Positions 1 to 9,747 of a stretch of 64,000 bases of DNA are shown piece after piece. The DNA lies in the NCBI RefSeq assembly GCF_016427535.1, contig NZ_JAELXV010000001.1, forward strand, positions 372,001 to 436,000. Reading direction: 5' to 3'. Each line of letters opens with the position of its first letter. The first letter of the stretch is position 1. This stretch comes from Hymenobacter sp. BT559 (lineage in GTDB: Bacteria; Bacteroidota; Bacteroidia; Cytophagales; Hymenobacteraceae). The position numbers and the translations under genes are program-made. The notes beneath the pieces were generated by a model, which had not been told where the DNA came from, ran no database searches, and was given only the letters and a program-made list of their open reading frames with translations.

Positions 1-2
1 CC

Positions 3-185
3 GGTCAGGGCGCCGTAACGCCCATCGAAAACTACCTTACGCCCAACGCCCTCACTTTCGACGATGCCGGCTACCCTAAGCCCGTGCTGCAGTCAACCAT
101 CGAAGCCATTCAGCGGAGCGGCCGGCAGCAAGCTTCGGCCATCCGTCAGACTATGACGGGCAAGGCAGTAGATGACAACTGGTAA
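3..185 (+). CDS. C-terminal fragment of an unidentified protein
   Basis: An open frame enters from the left edge and ends at TAA (183-185), giving the last 60 residues of a protein that ends in DDNW. Codon use is GC-rich like the core genes of the window. The fragment is hydrophilic, with no membrane segment and no T9SS-type tail. I do not recognise the family, and too little is present to assign a role. The 410 bases after it (186-595) hold two dyad structures and no convincing gene. Confidence 0.6.
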   Translation, partial: GQGAVTPIENYLTPNALTFDDAGYPKPVLQSTIEAIQRSGRQQASAIRQTMTGKAVDDNW

Positions 186-286
186 GCAAGGTGCAAGTCA
201 GTGCTTTCTCCTGCTTGGGTAGTGAAGCCAGAGCAGCCAAGTGCCAGCCGAAGCACACGGAGGCCAATAGACAGAAGGTGTAAGAA

Positions 287-319
287 GCCCTAGGTGGCGG
301 TGTAAGCGCTACCTAGGGC
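287..319. repeat. Hairpin with CCTAGG in both arms
   Basis: The 12-base arms GCCCTAGGTGGC (287-298) and GCTACCTAGGGC (308-319) pair with one mismatch around a 9-base loop. It lies about 100 bases after the stop of the left-edge gene and has no T-tract, so it is only a possible rho-independent-like end structure. Confidence 0.4.
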
Positions 320-418
320 CTGTATTGCATAAGGGTAGCTGCTTGCCAGTAAGCTAGTGAGCTAAGTTTATAAGTTGACCATAATAGAGTGTTTCAATAA
401 CGGCAAACACTGTTTCCT

Positions 419-464
419 ACATAGGAGAGCCCCAGCGGAGCGACCTGCTGGGGCTCTCCTATGT
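419..464. terminator. Strong hairpin, probable bidirectional terminator
   Basis: Perfect 18-base arms (419-436 and 447-464) around a 10-base loop form a GC-rich stem containing GGGGCTCTCC. There is no long T-run on either side. It sits between the left-edge gene and the terminator of the next minus-strand gene, so it could close transcription from the left. Confidence 0.45.
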
Positions 465-533
465 ATCTTGCTGTTGCAAGAGGACTTAAAAGCTCAACCT
501 ATTTCAAGGAAACCCAAATATATTCTATATAAC

Positions 534-571
534 AAAGGCGCCCGCCGATAAGAATATCGACGGGCGCCTTT
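534..571 (-). terminator. Terminator of the T9SS cargo gene
   Basis: The stem AAAGGCGCCCG / CGGGCGCCTTT lies 25 bases beyond the stop codon of the minus-strand gene at 596-2770. An A/T-rich stretch follows it in the direction of transcription. Confidence 0.6.
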
Positions 572-595
572 GCTTGTCTGTAGCTGAAGAGAAAC

Positions 596-2770
596 TTACA
601 GCTTCACGAAGCGGGCATGGCGAACGGCTTGGCCTGGCACACGCACACTCACGATGTATACGCCGGCAGCTAAATGCTCTACCGGTAGGCTCAAGGCCGC
701 GTTGCCGCTTGCTTGAGTAGTCTGGCTGTATAGACGCTGACCCTGCGTATTGATGATAGAGATTTCGGAGCCAGCTTGGCTAGCTTCAGCAAACGTCAGG
801 GAGATGTTAGAGCCCGTTACGGGTACGGGGCTCAGAAGCAGTTCCGTAGAAGCTACTGCAGCTTGACGGGCTACCACGGCTACCGGCGAGTAGCTAACTG
901 TTCCGTCTTGGTCTTCCTGACGCAGGCGGTAGTAGGCTTGCGGCGTGGAAGCAGCGTTGATTAGGCTCTTGTCGGTGTACTCGTAGGTGCCACCAGTGGC
1001 ATTGTTGCCCGAGGCTAGGTAGCCTACCGGTTGCCAAGTGTCGCCATGAGCTAGTTGCCGCTCGATACCAAAGCCCTTGTTATTGGTTTCGGTAGCGGTA
1101 GCCCAACGGAGTATGGCAGCGCCTTGAGCCGTAGGGGCAGCCGTGAAGCTCACCAGCGTTACAGGCAGCGGAAGGTTAGTCGTACCTAGCGTGAAGGTAG
1201 CCGCTAAAGACCCCGTGATGATGCCACTAACTACCGTTTTAGTGCTTGGATTACTGCTGGTCCTATTCAGATTGTCGAAAGGAGCAACGCCGCTAATGGA
1301 ACGATAAAAGCCAAGATTGGCGGCATTCAGGCTGTTTAGCTCAGTATTCAAATAGCGAAAAGAAAGGCTGAAAATCTGGTTATCAGGGAAGTCTATCGCG
1401 CTAAAAGTAAAGTTTCGTGTAATACTAGCGCTCGTGCTAGTAGGTCCTGCACCATCAAGAGATAAGCCAGTACGCCGAGTCACAATGGAAGAACCAGGGT
1501 CTTCCGGAGAAGCTAAAGATACATTTACGTCTATACCAATATTGCCATACGTATTGGTAGTGCCACGAGTAAGTGTCCTGATAGCTCGTAGAATGCCTAA
1601 TACATAGCTTGTCTCACTTTCTCCCACTATTTGGGCACCGGAGGTAGCTAAAGTCACATTATAATCATCAGCACTGACCGTGTTAGTAGCTAGAATACCA
1701 CCTGGAATACCACCCATATTGTCATTATAGAACGTTAGCGTATTCAAAATATTCATTTGAGTAGTAAGCGTTTTTACTCCACCGCCTTTAATACGGAAGT
1801 CAGTAAATGAAGTGCCATCAAATGTTTGATTAATACCAGCTAACGTGAAGAAACCAGAATTTTGCTTAAATCCACTATTAGAATTTATAAAATCACCAAA
1901 TACCTGTAAGTCAGCAGAGTTAAGTGTTAGCAGGGTGGTGATAGAATTAGGATTCCTACTTTTATCCAATGTTAAAGTGCGTACTTGAGCTACATTACCT
2001 GTACCCGAGATAGTAGGATACCTCGTTGCGCTACCTAGAGCTATTGTAACATCGGTTTGAAAGTTAGGGCGCACGCCTGTAGACCAGTTGCTATCTGTGA
2101 ACCAATCGTTGCTAGTAGCACCCGTCCAAGTTGCTGGAGCAGCACCAGTTACTCTAAAATTAGCAAGGTAATTATTGTTGCTGTTGTTGTCTAGAAGGAT
2201 AGCTCCTCTTGCCGATGTAACTTGGTAAAACAGCTCGAGTGTATATCCAGCAGTGTTAGGAGTAGTACCACTTAATAATTGATAAGTACTAGGGGTCTTC
2301 CAATTTGATACAGCATTAGCACCGCCTCCAGTAGAGCTATTTCGGGAGAGCGATACATCTGTAAAGTCGGGTCTGTCGCTAATAGGAGTTCCGGCGGGGT
2401 ATACGCGGTAAGAGAGTGTTACCGAGACGGCTGCGTTACCATTGCCATTTTCATTGGTAATGTTTGCCTCACCACTCAAGAGTAGGCTCCCAGTGCCCCG
2501 GTCAAAAGAACCAAGATTACCGACAGCTCTAAAAGACTTTGCAGCACTATTGCTACCAGCGAGGGTATTGCTATTTGTGAAGTAGGTGCCATTAGCTGCT
2601 CTATTGGAACCCCCAATAGTAACGTAGTTGCTACCAAAAGAGGCGGCTTGCGCAGTAGTCGCTAAGCTGAGCAGCACTAAGAGTAATCTGGCTACTAGCC
2701 AGCCTCTGTTGGAGAAAATCTGCTTTGAATGGATAGCAAAAGCAAGTTTGTTGTTTAGAAGTTTTTGCAT
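596..2770 (-). CDS. Secreted protein with T9SS type A sorting domain
   Basis: A large exported protein of 724 residues from the preferred start. An in-frame ATG at 2821 would add 17 residues, but the start at 2770 (MQKLLNNK) places a basic stretch directly before the hydrophobic segment WLVARLLLVLLSLATTAQA, a normal signal peptide. The body is Ser/Thr/Asn-rich and beta-like. The last 75-80 residues carry the features of T9SS C-terminal domains: a proline-containing opening (LLLSPVPVTG), then GVYIVSV and a basic end (RHARFVKL). A linker with the common motif PLPVTLVSFTA and YYRLRQEDQDG precedes it. It is expected to cross the outer membrane by the type IX system and be surface-attached or released. 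Its GC is visibly lower than most neighbours and it contains no CCTAGG. The specific function is unknown. Confidence 0.8.
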   Translation of the reverse strand: MQKLLNNKLAFAIHSKQIFSNRGWLVARLLLVLLSLATTAQAASFGSNYVTIGGSNRAANGTYFTNSNTLAGSNSAAKSFRAVGNLGSFDRGTGSLLLSGEANITNENGNGNAAVSVTLSYRVYPAGTPISDRPDFTDVSLSRNSSTGGGANAVSNWKTPSTYQLLSGTTPNTAGYTLELFYQVTSARGAILLDNNSNNNYLANFRVTGAAPATWTGATSNDWFTDSNWSTGVRPNFQTDVTIALGSATRYPTISGTGNVAQVRTLTLDKSRNPNSITTLLTLNSADLQVFGDFINSNSGFKQNSGFFTLAGINQTFDGTSFTDFRIKGGGVKTLTTQMNILNTLTFYNDNMGGIPGGILATNTVSADDYNVTLATSGAQIVGESETSYVLGILRAIRTLTRGTTNTYGNIGIDVNVSLASPEDPGSSIVTRRTGLSLDGAGPTSTSASITRNFTFSAIDFPDNQIFSLSFRYLNTELNSLNAANLGFYRSISGVAPFDNLNRTSSNPSTKTVVSGIITGSLAATFTLGTTNLPLPVTLVSFTAAPTAQGAAILRWATATETNNKGFGIERQLAHGDTWQPVGYLASGNNATGGTYEYTDKSLINAASTPQAYYRLRQEDQDGTVSYSPVAVVARQAAVASTELLLSPVPVTGSNISLTFAEASQAGSEISIINTQGQRLYSQTTQASGNAALSLPVEHLAAGVYIVSVRVPGQAVRHARFVKL

Positions 2771-3007
2771 GGTGTCAAGAAATAACAGGAAGGAATTGAC
2801 AGCCAAATATACGACGAACATGAGATGCGGTTAGAGTAATACAAAAAGATATTAGTTATCTACAGTTCAGTTGTACAGCCTATCTCGTATGCAACTGCTT
2901 CGTCTTCTATTGCGAAGTACAATTAGATATATCACTATCACTTATGGATACCTCTGAATCTGCTTATGAGGCCTTTGAATTATGTAATAAGAACTGTCTG
3001 ATATGCA

Positions 3008-3037
3008 AAAAGGCCTCTCGTCTCCGGGAGGCCTTTT
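3008..3037 (-). terminator. Terminator hairpin downstream of second T9SS gene
   Basis: Arms AAAAGGCCTC (3008-3017) and GAGGCCTTTT (3028-3037) are perfect. On the minus strand the stem is followed by T-rich sequence. It lies about 100 bases beyond the stop of the 3140-4174 gene. The rest of the 2771-3139 gap is A/T-rich and shows no gene. Confidence 0.6.
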
Positions 3038-3139
3038 ATTGAGGAAAAAATAATATTAAATATATATTACTGGATAAAATTCACTGATATTAGTTAAATA
3101 TGATATTTAGTGGATACTACTGCTATGCAAGTAACATAA

Positions 3140-4174
3140 TTAGTTGGACACAGTAATGCGTTTTTGAATAGGGTGGCTGCTATCCGCTAGCGTAAGGATA
3201 TAGGTGCCCGTAGCTAAGCCAGTGGGTAACGCGAGTGGAACTACGTAATGGTCTTCGGCAGGAGTGAGAGTTTGAGCTAGCACGGAGCGGCCCATCGAGT
3301 CTAACAAGCGTAGCGCAATAGTTTCTCCTTCATATCCCTGTAGGAGTAACTTAACTACTTGGCCATCGCTTGGATTAGGATATACTTCTACTAAGCGAGT
3401 TGCAAGCGGGGTAGGCGCTAGGGTGATAACGCTGCTATAGTGCATGGTCCCGTCATTGTCGGCCTGCCGTAAGCGGTAATAAGTGAGGCGCGTAAGGCGT
3501 TGCGGGTCGAGCCACCGATAAGCTTTTGATTGACTGCTATTGCCAGCTGCGGCTACCTGGCCAACTTCGGTAAAAGCGGTGCCATCAATCGAGCGTTCGA
3601 GCGCAAAGTAAGTGGTGTTGCGCTCAGAAGCAGTAGTCCAGCGTAGGGTAGCCATGTTTTGCGCATCTATAGAGCCTGTGAAGGACGTTAGCTCGACAGG
3701 TAGAGGAGTAGGCGCAACAGCAGCTACCTTAGAGGTGGTTATTATAGCGCTGATACCATAGGTATTGTAAGCAATAGTGGTGCCGTCAGTATTATATTCT
3801 GAGTTCGTAATATAATAAGGGGTGTTAGGCTGTAAGCCCGTAACTGTAATGGAGTGACCATCGCCATTGTAAATGGCATATCCCTCACCTAAGGAGTCGC
3901 CTTTGGCATAGGTAGGAGCCGCTTTATAAAACTGGCCATCCACAGCAGCAAGCATCACGGGCCTTTTGCCGGGGGCTTTGGCAATGGCTACTACACGGCC
4001 CTGCCCAGTGCCCGTAGTGCCGAAGTTCAGCTCCATAGTGGTAGCCGTAATGTCAACAACCTCAATTTCGCCTCCTTCGCTAGGAGCTGCAACCTGCGCC
4101 TGTGCTAGTTGGCTCGACAACCCAACTAGCAATCCCACCAACCATAATGATAAACGAATAGAAGTAAAACGCAT
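3140..4174 (-). CDS. Secreted T9SS cargo protein, fibronectin-like
   Basis: A 344-residue exported protein. Residues 1-26 form a signal peptide ending SQLAQAQ. Residues about 35-150 resemble a fibronectin type III-like module (TGLQPNTPYYITNSEYN). The linker PLPVELTSFTGS and the YYRLRQADNDGTM motif follow. The final ~75 residues are a T9SS sorting domain (VEVYPNPSDG, then GTYILTLADS and KRITVSN). The linker and tail closely match the layout of the gene at 596-2770, so the two are probably exported and anchored in the same way. GC is moderately low and CCTAGG is absent. The role of the N-terminal module is unknown. Confidence 0.8.
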   Translation of the reverse strand: MRFTSIRLSLWLVGLLVGLSSQLAQAQVAAPSEGGEIEVVDITATTMELNFGTTGTGQGRVVAIAKAPGKRPVMLAAVDGQFYKAAPTYAKGDSLGEGYAIYNGDGHSITVTGLQPNTPYYITNSEYNTDGTTIAYNTYGISAIITTSKVAAVAPTPLPVELTSFTGSIDAQNMATLRWTTASERNTTYFALERSIDGTAFTEVGQVAAAGNSSQSKAYRWLDPQRLTRLTYYRLRQADNDGTMHYSSVITLAPTPLATRLVEVYPNPSDGQVVKLLLQGYEGETIALRLLDSMGRSVLAQTLTPAEDHYVVPLALPTGLATGTYILTLADSSHPIQKRITVSN

Positions 4175-4502
4175 AGTGAAATAGATTTTAGTAGTACACA
4201 GCTAACAAAACAGGCACTGCCTGTTAAAATTAATTTTATGACTTTTTGTATTGATGAAAAAGGTTGCTAGTGGAATAGTACCTTATTTGGTAATTCATAA
4301 TTGTGAAACAAATATAGGATTAAAATTCAGTAAATATCATCAAAGGCAGATAAAAAGCACATAAATATCTATTATTATGGTATTAAATTAAGAATTATGA
4401 TAACTTACTTAAAGTGTGATAAGATTTTAATTTAAATATCTTGAAATGCGTAAATAGTATTAAGGATGGGAAGAGGGGCGGATTAGTTAAGAGGTTTATA
4501 AT

Positions 4503-4528
4503 AAAAAAGGGCAGCCTTTTGGCTGCCC
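4503..4528 (-). terminator. Intrinsic terminator of exonuclease gene
   Basis: Arms GGGCAGCC / GGCTGCCC (4509-4516, 4521-4528) with a TTTT loop, followed on the minus strand by a run of T (AAAAAA at 4503-4508). It lies 36 bases beyond the stop of the 4564-5385 gene. The remainder of 4175-4563 is A/T-rich without a recognisable gene and probably holds the promoter of the 3140-4174 gene. Confidence 0.75.
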
Positions 4529-4563
4529 TAAGAAGGAAAAAAGTAGAAGTTAGCGCTACAAGC

Positions 4564-5385
4564 TCAGCGGCTAGGAGCGGCAGTCCACGCTACCTGTGTG
4601 AGTTGCACAGCAGGCCACAACTCCTTTTGGCCCGCGTAGTGTAAGAAGATGCGAGCGGTGGCAATGACGTCCTCTTCGCAGTACTCTACGATGCGGCCTA
4701 GGTCCTTGTCTTGCCAGTAGACCTGGGCTACCAGCGAGCCATCGATATCGTCTTTGGGGGAGGGAATGCCGAACACGCCTGCCAGCAGCGGCAGCGAGAT
4801 GGTGCCCTTGTTGTCGCCAAACTTCCAGAGGTCCATGGTATCGAGTAGGTGGGGGAGGTCCCAGGGCTTGTGGCCGGCCACGTCGAGCATGGGCGGAATG
4901 GCTTGCCCGCAGATGAGCATGCGCCGCCCTAGGTAGCCATAATCGAACTCGCGGCCGTTGTGCGCGCAGAGGTAAAAGCCTTCGGGGCCAGCGGTTTCGA
5001 GCTTGGCGTAGCGGGCCTGCGGGGCATAGGGCGCGCGCTCGCCCAGTAGCTGGGCGAAGCCGCGGAGCACGGCGCACTCATCGTCGTCGGCAAAGGACTT
5101 GACTCGGAATTCTAAGGTCTCGTCTTTTAGCGCACGGAAGTAGCCCACCGAGATGCACACGATTTTGCCAAACTCAGCGTAGAGGCCGCCGTGGGCAAAT
5201 AAATCGGCGTGCGACAGGCCATCGGCCAGCTCCTTGGCGTGGCGCTTATCACAGAATTTTTGCCATAGCGGGTGCATGGCTTCGGGCAGTTCGGCGTGGG
5301 TGGCGTGGCCGGGCACGGTTTCGATATCAACAAAAAAGACGCGGGTGAGGTCGACGTGGCGCAGGATGTTCATGGGGGCGGGCAA
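4564..5385 (-). CDS. PolB-like 3'-5' exonuclease (DEDD superfamily)
   Basis: A 273-residue protein matching the predicted PolB-like 3'-5' exonuclease family found in many bacteria as a stand-alone protein. The Exo I motif is FVDIETV (D20, E22). A HNGREFDYGYLGRR segment near the middle supplies the second acidic residue, and YCEEDVIAT towards the C-terminus supplies the last, with the YxxxD spacing of DEDDy enzymes. These acids would bind two metal ions and remove nucleotides from DNA 3' ends; the cellular role of this stand-alone group is not well defined. A second ATG four codons downstream (5373) is an equally possible start. The gene is divergent from the AraC regulator, 80 bases away. Confidence 0.85.
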   Translation of the reverse strand: MPAPMNILRHVDLTRVFFVDIETVPGHATHAELPEAMHPLWQKFCDKRHAKELADGLSHADLFAHGGLYAEFGKIVCISVGYFRALKDETLEFRVKSFADDDECAVLRGFAQLLGERAPYAPQARYAKLETAGPEGFYLCAHNGREFDYGYLGRRMLICGQAIPPMLDVAGHKPWDLPHLLDTMDLWKFGDNKGTISLPLLAGVFGIPSPKDDIDGSLVAQVYWQDKDLGRIVEYCEEDVIATARIFLHYAGQKELWPAVQLTQVAWTAAPSR

Positions 5386-5465
5386 AGACTGATGGGAAGT
5401 ACCCCAAAACTAAGCCGAATGTTTAGCCGCTGCGGCTTGCTGGCCTGGCCTGTACTTTCGCCTTC

Positions 5466-6737
5466 ATGCTTTTCCAGTTTGGCTTGCGTAGCTCGCTGCT
5501 TCTGCCTTTTGTGGTGCCAGGTGCCGCCGCTACGCTGTGGCTGCTGCTGCGCGCCTGGCGGCGCAGCACCCCGCCCGATGCACTGCTGGCCCTGCTGCTA
5601 GCGGTGCCTACCCTCAGCGCCGCGCAGTGGATGCTGGGCTACGCTGGCTGGTACGACAGCCACAATGGCTACTCCACTTTTATGTTCTACGTGCCTTGGC
5701 AGCTAAATCTGCTGCTGGGGCCGGGCTACTACCTATACTTCCGCAGCCTTACTAACCAAGAGTTTCGGCTGGGGCCGCGCGCTTGGTGGCACTTACTGCC
5801 GGGCTTGCTCAAAATCGGTTTGTATACAGTGGCAGCGGCCTATGACCTAGGGTGGTGGCATGGGCTGCGGGGGCAGCCCATGCCCTACCATTTCGGCACT
5901 AAAGGCCTGTTGGCTCAATGGCTCGACGGCCTCAACTGGCTGCTGAGCTACCCGATATATGTGCTGCTGCCGCTGTATAGCTGGCTGGTGCTGGCCAGTT
6001 ACCGCCGCTACACGCGCTACCTCGATGATAATTTTTCGGATTCTGAGCGCCTGCGCTTTGCCGGGCTGCGGCAGCTGCTGATTCTACAAGTACTGAGTTG
6101 GACCTTAAGCTTGGTATTTGAGCTACTGGATGTCACGCTCGGATTCGGTTACGACGAAGCCTGGAATTACTTTGCCCTGCGCGGGCTGTTGCTCTACGGC
6201 CTCATCGTGGTAGGTGTGCAGGCCAATTATGCGGCGGCCACCACCCCGCTGCGCTTTGAGCCAGCTGGTCCCGCCCGCGAGGAACTGGGAGAGGAGCCAC
6301 CTGGCTTGCCTACCCCGCCTGACGTAACGGAAGCTCCTTTGGTAGACCTAGGGAAAGCCGATACCCCGCTCGCCGCGGCTGCCGTGCTGCCACCCGAGCT
6401 GGAGCCTTGGCGCGAGCGGCTGCTGCGCCTCATGGCCGACGAGCAGCCCTGGCTGGAGCCCGAACTGACCCTGACCGAGCTAGCCCAGCGCCTGCGCACC
6501 AACCCGGCGCTCCTCTCCAAAGTCATCAATACGGGCTGTGGACAAAACTTCAACGACTTTGTCAACACCTACCGCGTGCACGAAGCCCGGCGCAAGCTGG
6601 CCGACCCGCGCTTTGCGCACTATTCGCTGGTGGGCGTGGCATTGGAGAGTGGATTCAATTCTAAATCAACGTTTAACCGCGTATTTAAGAAACTGCTGGA
6701 GCAGGCGCCCAGCGAAGTGGCACGGCCCAAATCATAA
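5466..6737 (+). CDS. Membrane-anchored AraC-family regulator
   Basis: A 423-residue protein with two parts. Residues 1 to about 250 hold roughly seven hydrophobic helices (for example LLLPFVVPGAAATLWLLL and LLLYGLIVVGVQANYA). Residues about 320-420 form an AraC-type double helix-turn-helix (LTELAQRLRTNPALLSKVIN, then VALESGFNSKSTFNRVFKK). This arrangement is common in Bacteroidota and is thought to sense an extracellular or membrane signal directly. A proline/glycine-rich linker joins the halves. A TACTTTCG sequence at 5453-5460, a plausible -7 box, lies just 5 bases before the ATG, which would give a nearly leaderless mRNA. The downstream receptor gene could be a target, but that is inference. 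Confidence 0.88.
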   Translation: MLFQFGLRSSLLLPFVVPGAAATLWLLLRAWRRSTPPDALLALLLAVPTLSAAQWMLGYAGWYDSHNGYSTFMFYVPWQLNLLLGPGYYLYFRSLTNQEFRLGPRAWWHLLPGLLKIGLYTVAAAYDLGWWHGLRGQPMPYHFGTKGLLAQWLDGLNWLLSYPIYVLLPLYSWLVLASYRRYTRYLDDNFSDSERLRFAGLRQLLILQVLSWTLSLVFELLDVTLGFGYDEAWNYFALRGLLLYGLIVVGVQANYAAATTPLRFEPAGPAREELGEEPPGLPTPPDVTEAPLVDLGKADTPLAAAAVLPPELEPWRERLLRLMADEQPWLEPELTLTELAQRLRTNPALLSKVINTGCGQNFNDFVNTYRVHEARRKLADPRFAHYSLVGVALESGFNSKSTFNRVFKKLLEQAPSEVARPKS

Positions 6738-7073
6738 GTTAGGACGCGCCAACTTATAGCTTGGAGCGCGGGGCGCGGGGGTACCTAGGAGCTTTGCCCC
6801 AGTCTTCACCCAGCGCCATCTGCCATGTGCCAGCCCCTTGCTCACCCGCCGCGCGCCGCCCGGCCGGTAACAGTAAATTATTATGGAGGTCGCCGTAACG
6901 TTTGCCCTGTGGGGGCGATAGTGGGGCGGGACGTAGCGCGCAAGCGGCGTACCAGAAGCTGGCGGCAGTGCTGTATGAAGCTAAAATGGTTTTTTTCTGA
7001 TTTAGCTCGTCATTATGGCAACGCTTGCGCCGCGGCTGGCATCTATCATCCCAACACCTCTATTCTGCACATT

Positions 7074-9608
7074 TTGCAAACTTTTCCTCTTCTCGGCCCA
7101 GGGCGCTGCCTACTGCTGGCACTAGGCCTGCTCACTACTTCTGCGGCCCTGGCCCAAAGCCCGGCACCAGCCGCTCCGGCCGCCGTGGCCAATACGGGTT
7201 CGCTCACCGGTACGGTGCTCGACTCAGTGAGCCGCCAGCCGGTGTCTTACGCCACGGTGGTGCTACTACCAGCCGCCGGCTCCGAAAAAGCCATTTCGGG
7301 CGTGGGGGCCGACGATGCGGGCAAGTTTTCGCTAACTAAGCTGCCGGCCGGCACCTTCCGGCTGCGCGTGAGCTACGTGGGCTACGGTACCCACACCCAG
7401 ACCGTGACCGTGACGAGCGGCGCTACTGCCCTAGGTGCCATTCGGCTGCCCGCCGCGGCCACAGCGCTCACCGAGGCGGTGGTGGTAGGGGAGAAGCCAG
7501 TGGTAGAAGTGCGCCCCGACCGCCTTGTGTACAACGCTGAGCAGGACGTGAGCAACGCCGGCGGCACTGCCACCGACGTGCTGCGCAAATCGCCGCTACT
7601 AGCCGTAGATGGCGAGGGCAATGTGAAGATGCGCGGCTCCAGCAACTTCAGAGTCTTGATTAATAATAAGCCTTCGCCTACGCTAGCCAGCAACCTGACC
7701 GAGGCGCTCAAAAGTATTCCGGCCGACCAGATTAAGAGCGTCGAAATCATCACGACGCCGCCCGCCAAGTACGATGGCGAGGGCACGGCTGGTATTATCA
7801 ATATTATTATGAAGAAGGGCGTGAACCAGGGCCTGAATGGTCGCCTAGGGGTCGCCAGCGGCAACCGCAACTCCAACTTCAACTCGGCCCTGAATTTTAA
7901 GCAGGGCAAAATCGGCTTTACCTCCTCGGCCAGTGCTGGGGCGTGGTACAACCCTGGCTACTCGGAGCGCAGCCGCGTGAGCTACGACGAGCAGCGCAAC
8001 GTGGTCAGCAACCTGCTGCAAACAAGCGCGGTGCGTAACCGCGGTGGCTGGTACTACGGTACCCTAGGGCTCGACTATGACCCCGCCGAGCACCACGCCA
8101 TTTCGCTGTCTGGCTCCATCAATGGGTACGGAGGGAACTCGTACAATGATATGTATAACCGGCTGACGGGGCTCGCGGCTAACAGCCTCTACAGCCGCCG
8201 CACCGATAACGTGTTTAGCGGCCTCAATGTGGAAGGCACTGGTACTTACACGCGCACCTTCAAGCAGGCGCGCAAGGAGTGGAGCGTGCTAGGCCAGTAT
8301 GCCCTCAACAACGGCACGTTTGGCTACGACTTCGACCAGTTTAATAACTCTGAGGTGCCCCTCACCACCGAGCAGGCCACGTATCGCGAGCGCAGCCGGG
8401 GCCGCACGCCCGGCCACGAGATAACGCTGCAAACCGATTTTACCCAGCCCTTTGGCGATAACAAAACGTTGGAAGTGGGGGCGAAAGCCATTTTCCGGCG
8501 CACCGGCTCGGTAGCCAGCGTTGATACGCTGCGCCCAGCCACCAACTCTGCTTTCTTCCCCGACAACCGGCGCATCACCGATTTTAACTACGCCCAGGAC
8601 GTGCAGGCCGCCTACGCTACGTATTCGTTTGGGCTGGGCAAGAAGACCAACCTGAGCCTAGGTAGCCGCTTGGAGCGCACCGCGCTTTCGGCTGATTTTC
8701 GCACGAGCGCCCCGTTTGCGCCGCCGGCTTACCTCTCCCTGCTGCCCAATGGCAGCGCGCAGTACAAGCTCACGGAGGCTAGCAGCCTGCGGGCTGCCTA
8801 CAGCCGGCGCATCACACGCCCGTTCATCGACTATCTCAATCCCTTCGTGGACCGCTCTGATCGGCAGAATATCTCCTACGGTAATCCGTACCTCAGCCCC
8901 GAATTTACGGATGCCTACGAGCTGAGCTACAACACCACGTTTAAGACTAATTCACTGAATATCTCGGGCTCGGTGCGCCACACCGGCAATGCCATCGAGT
9001 CGGTACGCTTCTCGACCCTCAACCCCAGCGCGCCGCTGCCCGCCGACGTGACACCCGACGCGACTGTGACGGCTCAAACCTTCGCCAACGTGGCCGCGAA
9101 TACCTTTTACCAGCTCAATTTTTACGGCTCGTTCAAGCCCCTGCCCAAGTGGGACATCAGTGGCGGCCCCGATATCCAGTACATTGTGCGCCGCAGCCCT
9201 TCGCTCAATGCCTACCGCCGCGGCTTCACGGCTAGTTTGAATTTTAATACTTCGTACAAGCTCAGCAAAGGCTACACCATCCAGGGCTTCGTGTATTCGT
9301 CGTTGCCTTCGCCCGAGATTCAGGGCCGCGGCCCGGCCAACCTCTACTACCAGTTTGGGGCGAAAAAGACCTTCTGGAAGGAAAAAGCGGACCTAGTACT
9401 CAATTTCGGCAGCCCTTTCAATAAATATTGGGCCTACCGCTCCACTACCAATACGCAGTACTTCGACGAGCGCAGCGAATTCCGGTCTTACCAGCAGGCC
9501 TTCCGCTTTAGCTTCAGCTACCGCTTTGGTCAAGCTCAGCAGGGCAAGCAGCGTAAGCAAATCAGCAATGACGATACCAAAGGCGGCGGCAGCAAACAGG
9601 GCGGCTAG
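7074..9608 (+). CDS. TonB-dependent receptor-like outer membrane beta-barrel protein
   Basis: An outer membrane receptor-like protein of about 844 residues. The frame is open from 6825, but the only good signal peptide begins at an in-frame TTG (7074): QTFPLLGPGRCLLLALGLL, then SAALAQ. Other possible starts are ATGs at 6975 and 6825. After the signal comes a carboxypeptidase-regulatory-like beta-sandwich (GTVLDSVSRQPVSYATVVLL). A plug domain follows, with VLRKSPLLAVDGEGNVKMRG and IKSVEIITTPPAKYDGEGTA. The rest is a long beta-barrel of the type 3 outer-membrane barrel family. It differs from SusC: there is no adjacent SusD, and the barrel type is the one often found in peptide or metal-related receptors. 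The substrate is unknown. The last residues (KGGGSKQGG) form a Gly/Lys tail. Confidence 0.82.
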   Translation: MQTFPLLGPGRCLLLALGLLTTSAALAQSPAPAAPAAVANTGSLTGTVLDSVSRQPVSYATVVLLPAAGSEKAISGVGADDAGKFSLTKLPAGTFRLRVSYVGYGTHTQTVTVTSGATALGAIRLPAAATALTEAVVVGEKPVVEVRPDRLVYNAEQDVSNAGGTATDVLRKSPLLAVDGEGNVKMRGSSNFRVLINNKPSPTLASNLTEALKSIPADQIKSVEIITTPPAKYDGEGTAGIINIIMKKGVNQGLNGRLGVASGNRNSNFNSALNFKQGKIGFTSSASAGAWYNPGYSERSRVSYDEQRNVVSNLLQTSAVRNRGGWYYGTLGLDYDPAEHHAISLSGSINGYGGNSYNDMYNRLTGLAANSLYSRRTDNVFSGLNVEGTGTYTRTFKQARKEWSVLGQYALNNGTFGYDFDQFNNSEVPLTTEQATYRERSRGRTPGHEITLQTDFTQPFGDNKTLEVGAKAIFRRTGSVASVDTLRPATNSAFFPDNRRITDFNYAQDVQAAYATYSFGLGKKTNLSLGSRLERTALSADFRTSAPFAPPAYLSLLPNGSAQYKLTEASSLRAAYSRRITRPFIDYLNPFVDRSDRQNISYGNPYLSPEFTDAYELSYNTTFKTNSLNISGSVRHTGNAIESVRFSTLNPSAPLPADVTPDATVTAQTFANVAANTFYQLNFYGSFKPLPKWDISGGPDIQYIVRRSPSLNAYRRGFTASLNFNTSYKLSKGYTIQGFVYSSLPSPEIQGRGPANLYYQFGAKKTFWKEKADLVLNFGSPFNKYWAYRSTTNTQYFDERSEFRSYQQAFRFSFSYRFGQAQQGKQRKQISNDDTKGGGSKQGG

Positions 9609-9648
9609 AGTTGAATGAGCAATTGGCAATTACTAATAAACAATGCCC

Positions 9649-9731
9649 GTCATACGGAGCCCCGCCAAGCATTTCTATAAAACGACACCCTAGGTGGTGC
9701 GGGAGAGATGCTTAGCGGGGCTCCGTATGAC
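9649..9731. repeat. Dyad repeat, TGTCAT..GAGC..AAGCAT family (divergent copy)
   Basis: 28-base arms (9649-9676 and 9704-9731) differ at two positions and flank a 27-base centre containing CCTAGG. The outer end GTCATACGGAGC and the AAGCAT core follow the same design as the repeats at 36879, 40208 and 52180, so it is probably a diverged member. It separates convergent genes. Confidence 0.7.
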
Positions 9732-9747
9732 AGAGGCTATTCTCTAT

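Noticed and set aside
4441..4644. 67-codon plus-strand frame before the exonuclease
   Set aside because: It runs through a terminator hairpin and into the antisense of the exonuclease gene.
6825..7073. N-terminal extension of the outer membrane receptor
   Set aside because: The extra residues are basic and cysteine-rich, with no export signal at their start, while a good signal peptide begins at TTG 7074.
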